6,191 bases of DNA from Janthinobacterium lividum (GTDB lineage Bacteria; Pseudomonadota; Gammaproteobacteria; Burkholderiales; Burkholderiaceae_D): NCBI GenBank assembly GCA_945864765.1, contig CAMBDR010000285.1:1-6191 (forward strand), in the 5' to 3' direction. Shown here in pieces: positions 5,488-6,191 of the stretch. Position 1 is the stretch's first letter. Each line of letters begins with the position of its first letter. The position numbers and the translations under genes are program-made. Under the pieces are notes generated by a model. It was not told where the DNA came from and made no database searches. It was given only the letters and a program-made list of their open reading frames with translations.

Positions 5488-5560
5488 TCCTTGCCTTTTG
5501 TCTCTAAGGCGAGTGGGGCGGCCAATTCGTCTAAAATTCTGGCTTATGCTGTCTTTTTGT

Positions 5561-5665
5561 CAATTGTGTTGCAAAATACTGATATTTGCAGCCGCTTGTT
5601 CCATCGCCTGTTATACAATCCCCTGTGTGCCGCCGCTTGCGGGCGGTTAAATTGAACCGGGTTTA
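5561..5665 (+). repeat. Modular dispersed repeat, copy C (left module plus core)
   Basis: The left module (5561-5609) and core (5610-5665) match copy A along the whole 105 bp. The left module contains the imperfect hairpin TTGCAAAATACTGATATTTGCAG (shared arms GCAAA / TTTGC). GTTATAC at 5610-5616 can pair over its full 7 bases, with one G-T wobble, with GTGTAAC at 5400-5406, which overlaps the stop of the AT-rich gene. That would be a 217-bp site, long for an attC. The core ends 15 nt before the next start codon. Confidence 0.85.
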
Positions 5666-5680
5666 TCTGGAAAGCAGAAA

Positions 5681-5881
5681 ATGGCGAATATTCCAAAGAT
5701 CATTTATATCGCACTCTCAATCATGTTGGCAAACCTGCCCATGGCGATGGCAGCAGACATAAGAGAGGCTTATCGTCCGGCTGGCCAAGCATTCTCGCAA
5801 ATCATTCAGGATGATGACTATGCAATCATTGCAAAATACAAAAATGATAACGAGCGGGTCGCGTCTGCCGCGAAACGATAG
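5681..5881 (+). CDS. Small secreted protein, unknown
   Basis: The protein has 66 residues. The ATG at 5681 is preceded by GGAAAG (5669-5674) with 6 nt spacing. Residues 1-24 form a signal peptide (a positively charged start, a hydrophobic core IIYIALSIMLANL, and the likely cleavage site AMA/AD). The mature part of about 42 residues is polar, with DIREAYRPAGQAFSQIIQDD and a Lys/Asn-rich tail, and has no cysteines. I do not recognise a family. It may be a truncated N-terminal piece of a longer periplasmic protein, since the GNAT frame already opens before its stop. It starts directly after repeat copy C. Confidence 0.6.
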   Translation: MANIPKIIYIALSIMLANLPMAMAADIREAYRPAGQAFSQIIQDDDYAIIAKYKNDNERVASAAKR

Positions 5882-5936
5882 CCACATTCCGGCGGCTTAC
5901 CCGTGCATCAGGCAGCTCGAAAATCTTACTACATCG

Positions 5937-6191
5937 GTGATTCAATTGACCTCCTATTCCTGCCTGCTGGCGACACCCTCGGTTCAAACTTATCAAGCAC
6001 TTCGCGTTGGCTCTGGCCTGAGCGGCAAGACTGATGAGGCAGCGCTGCGGGGTTTGCCCAATACGCTCTTTGCGGTCCAGATCCTGCATGACGCGCAACC
6101 AGTGGGGATGGGGCGCGTCATTGGCGACGGCGGGTGTTTCTTTCAAGTGGTAGACATTGCCGTCCTTAAAGAACATCAGGGCAAGGGCCTG
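5937..6191 (+). CDS. GNAT-family N-acetyltransferase, 3' partial
   Basis: Eighty-five codons are visible before the frame runs off the right edge. It reads SYSCLLATPSVQTYQALRVG, then the helix segment KTDEAALRGLPNTLFAVQIL and the beta strands VGMGRVIGDGGCFFQVVDIAV. It ends in KEHQGKGL, the start of the acetyl-CoA binding motif (Q/RxxGxG/A). GNAT enzymes transfer an acetyl group from acetyl-CoA to an amine; the substrate is unknown. The start is uncertain: GTG at 5937 and TTG at 5946 fit the usual length of such proteins, while an in-frame ATG at 5844 would overlap the small secreted gene by 38 nt. None has a clear ribosome binding site. Confidence 0.88.
   Translation, partial: MIQLTSYSCLLATPSVQTYQALRVGSGLSGKTDEAALRGLPNTLFAVQILHDAQPVGMGRVIGDGGCFFQVVDIAVLKEHQGKGL

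Noticed and set aside
5398..5655. 85-codon ORF as a gene
   Set aside because: It is made of the GGAACTG tandem repeat and copy C of the dispersed repeat and has no domain-like content.
5826..6176. Minus-strand ORF opposite the GNAT gene
   Set aside because: The + strand frame gives a clear GNAT protein, so the antisense frame is a shadow.

Overview
The window looks like an accessory segment of a proteobacterial chromosome, most likely betaproteobacterial. This is an inference from the flavour of the encoded proteins (HupE/UreJ, a short chlorite dismutase, an AqpZ fragment, a VOC protein and a GNAT protein of types common in Betaproteobacteria) and from a moderate GC content. No rRNA, tRNA or housekeeping marker is present to fix the taxon. 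Every gene I can support is on the + strand. Most look like single-gene units with their own ribosome binding site, separated by repeat-rich spacers, which resembles an integron gene-cassette array or its decayed remains. No integrase is in the window.

Layout. (1) Positions 1-1686 hold the C-terminal two thirds of a P-type cation ATPase. Its frame is open to the left edge and contains an in-frame 9-bp tandem repeat. (2) Positions 1677-1933 hold a short repeat overlapping the ATPase stop, then a fragment of an aquaporin Z gene preserved as a 60-codon ORF. That ORF overlaps the next gene by ATGA. (3) Positions 1930-2352 encode a two-TM SLATT/DUF4231-like protein. (4) Positions 2353-2663 are a non-coding, repeat-bearing spacer. 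(5) Positions 2664-3035 encode a VOC (glyoxalase-fold) protein, followed at 3062-3172 by a good attC-like site. (6) Positions 3244-3804 encode a HupE/UreJ membrane protein, followed by a 19-bp hairpin with two bulged bases. (7) Positions 3934-4539 encode a short chlorite dismutase-family haem protein whose start lies in a 12-bp repeat. (8) Positions 4725-5405 encode an AT-rich membrane protein I do not recognise. (9) Positions 5681-5881 encode a small secreted protein, and from about 5937 to the right edge runs the N-terminal part of a GNAT acetyltransferase.

The unifying feature is a dispersed, modular repeat. A 55-56-bp core beginning GTTATAC and ending GGTTTA occurs at 2491, 3866 and 5610. 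In two copies it is preceded by a shared module of about 50 bp. A separate 38-bp module occurs at 1677 and 2573. The core lies 12-15 nt before the start codons at 3934 and 5681. The left boundary of the middle copy falls exactly at GTTATAC, directly after the HupE hairpin, as expected if units had been joined by site-specific recombination at that heptamer.

The genes do not form an obvious pathway. They read as a collection of independent stress, transport or detoxification functions, typical of cassette cargo. I see no complete defence or biosynthetic system. The most unusual points are the modular junction repeat, the aqpZ remnant translationally coupled to a SLATT gene, the attC-like site with an altered cleavage triplet, and the repeat expansions inside two coding regions.
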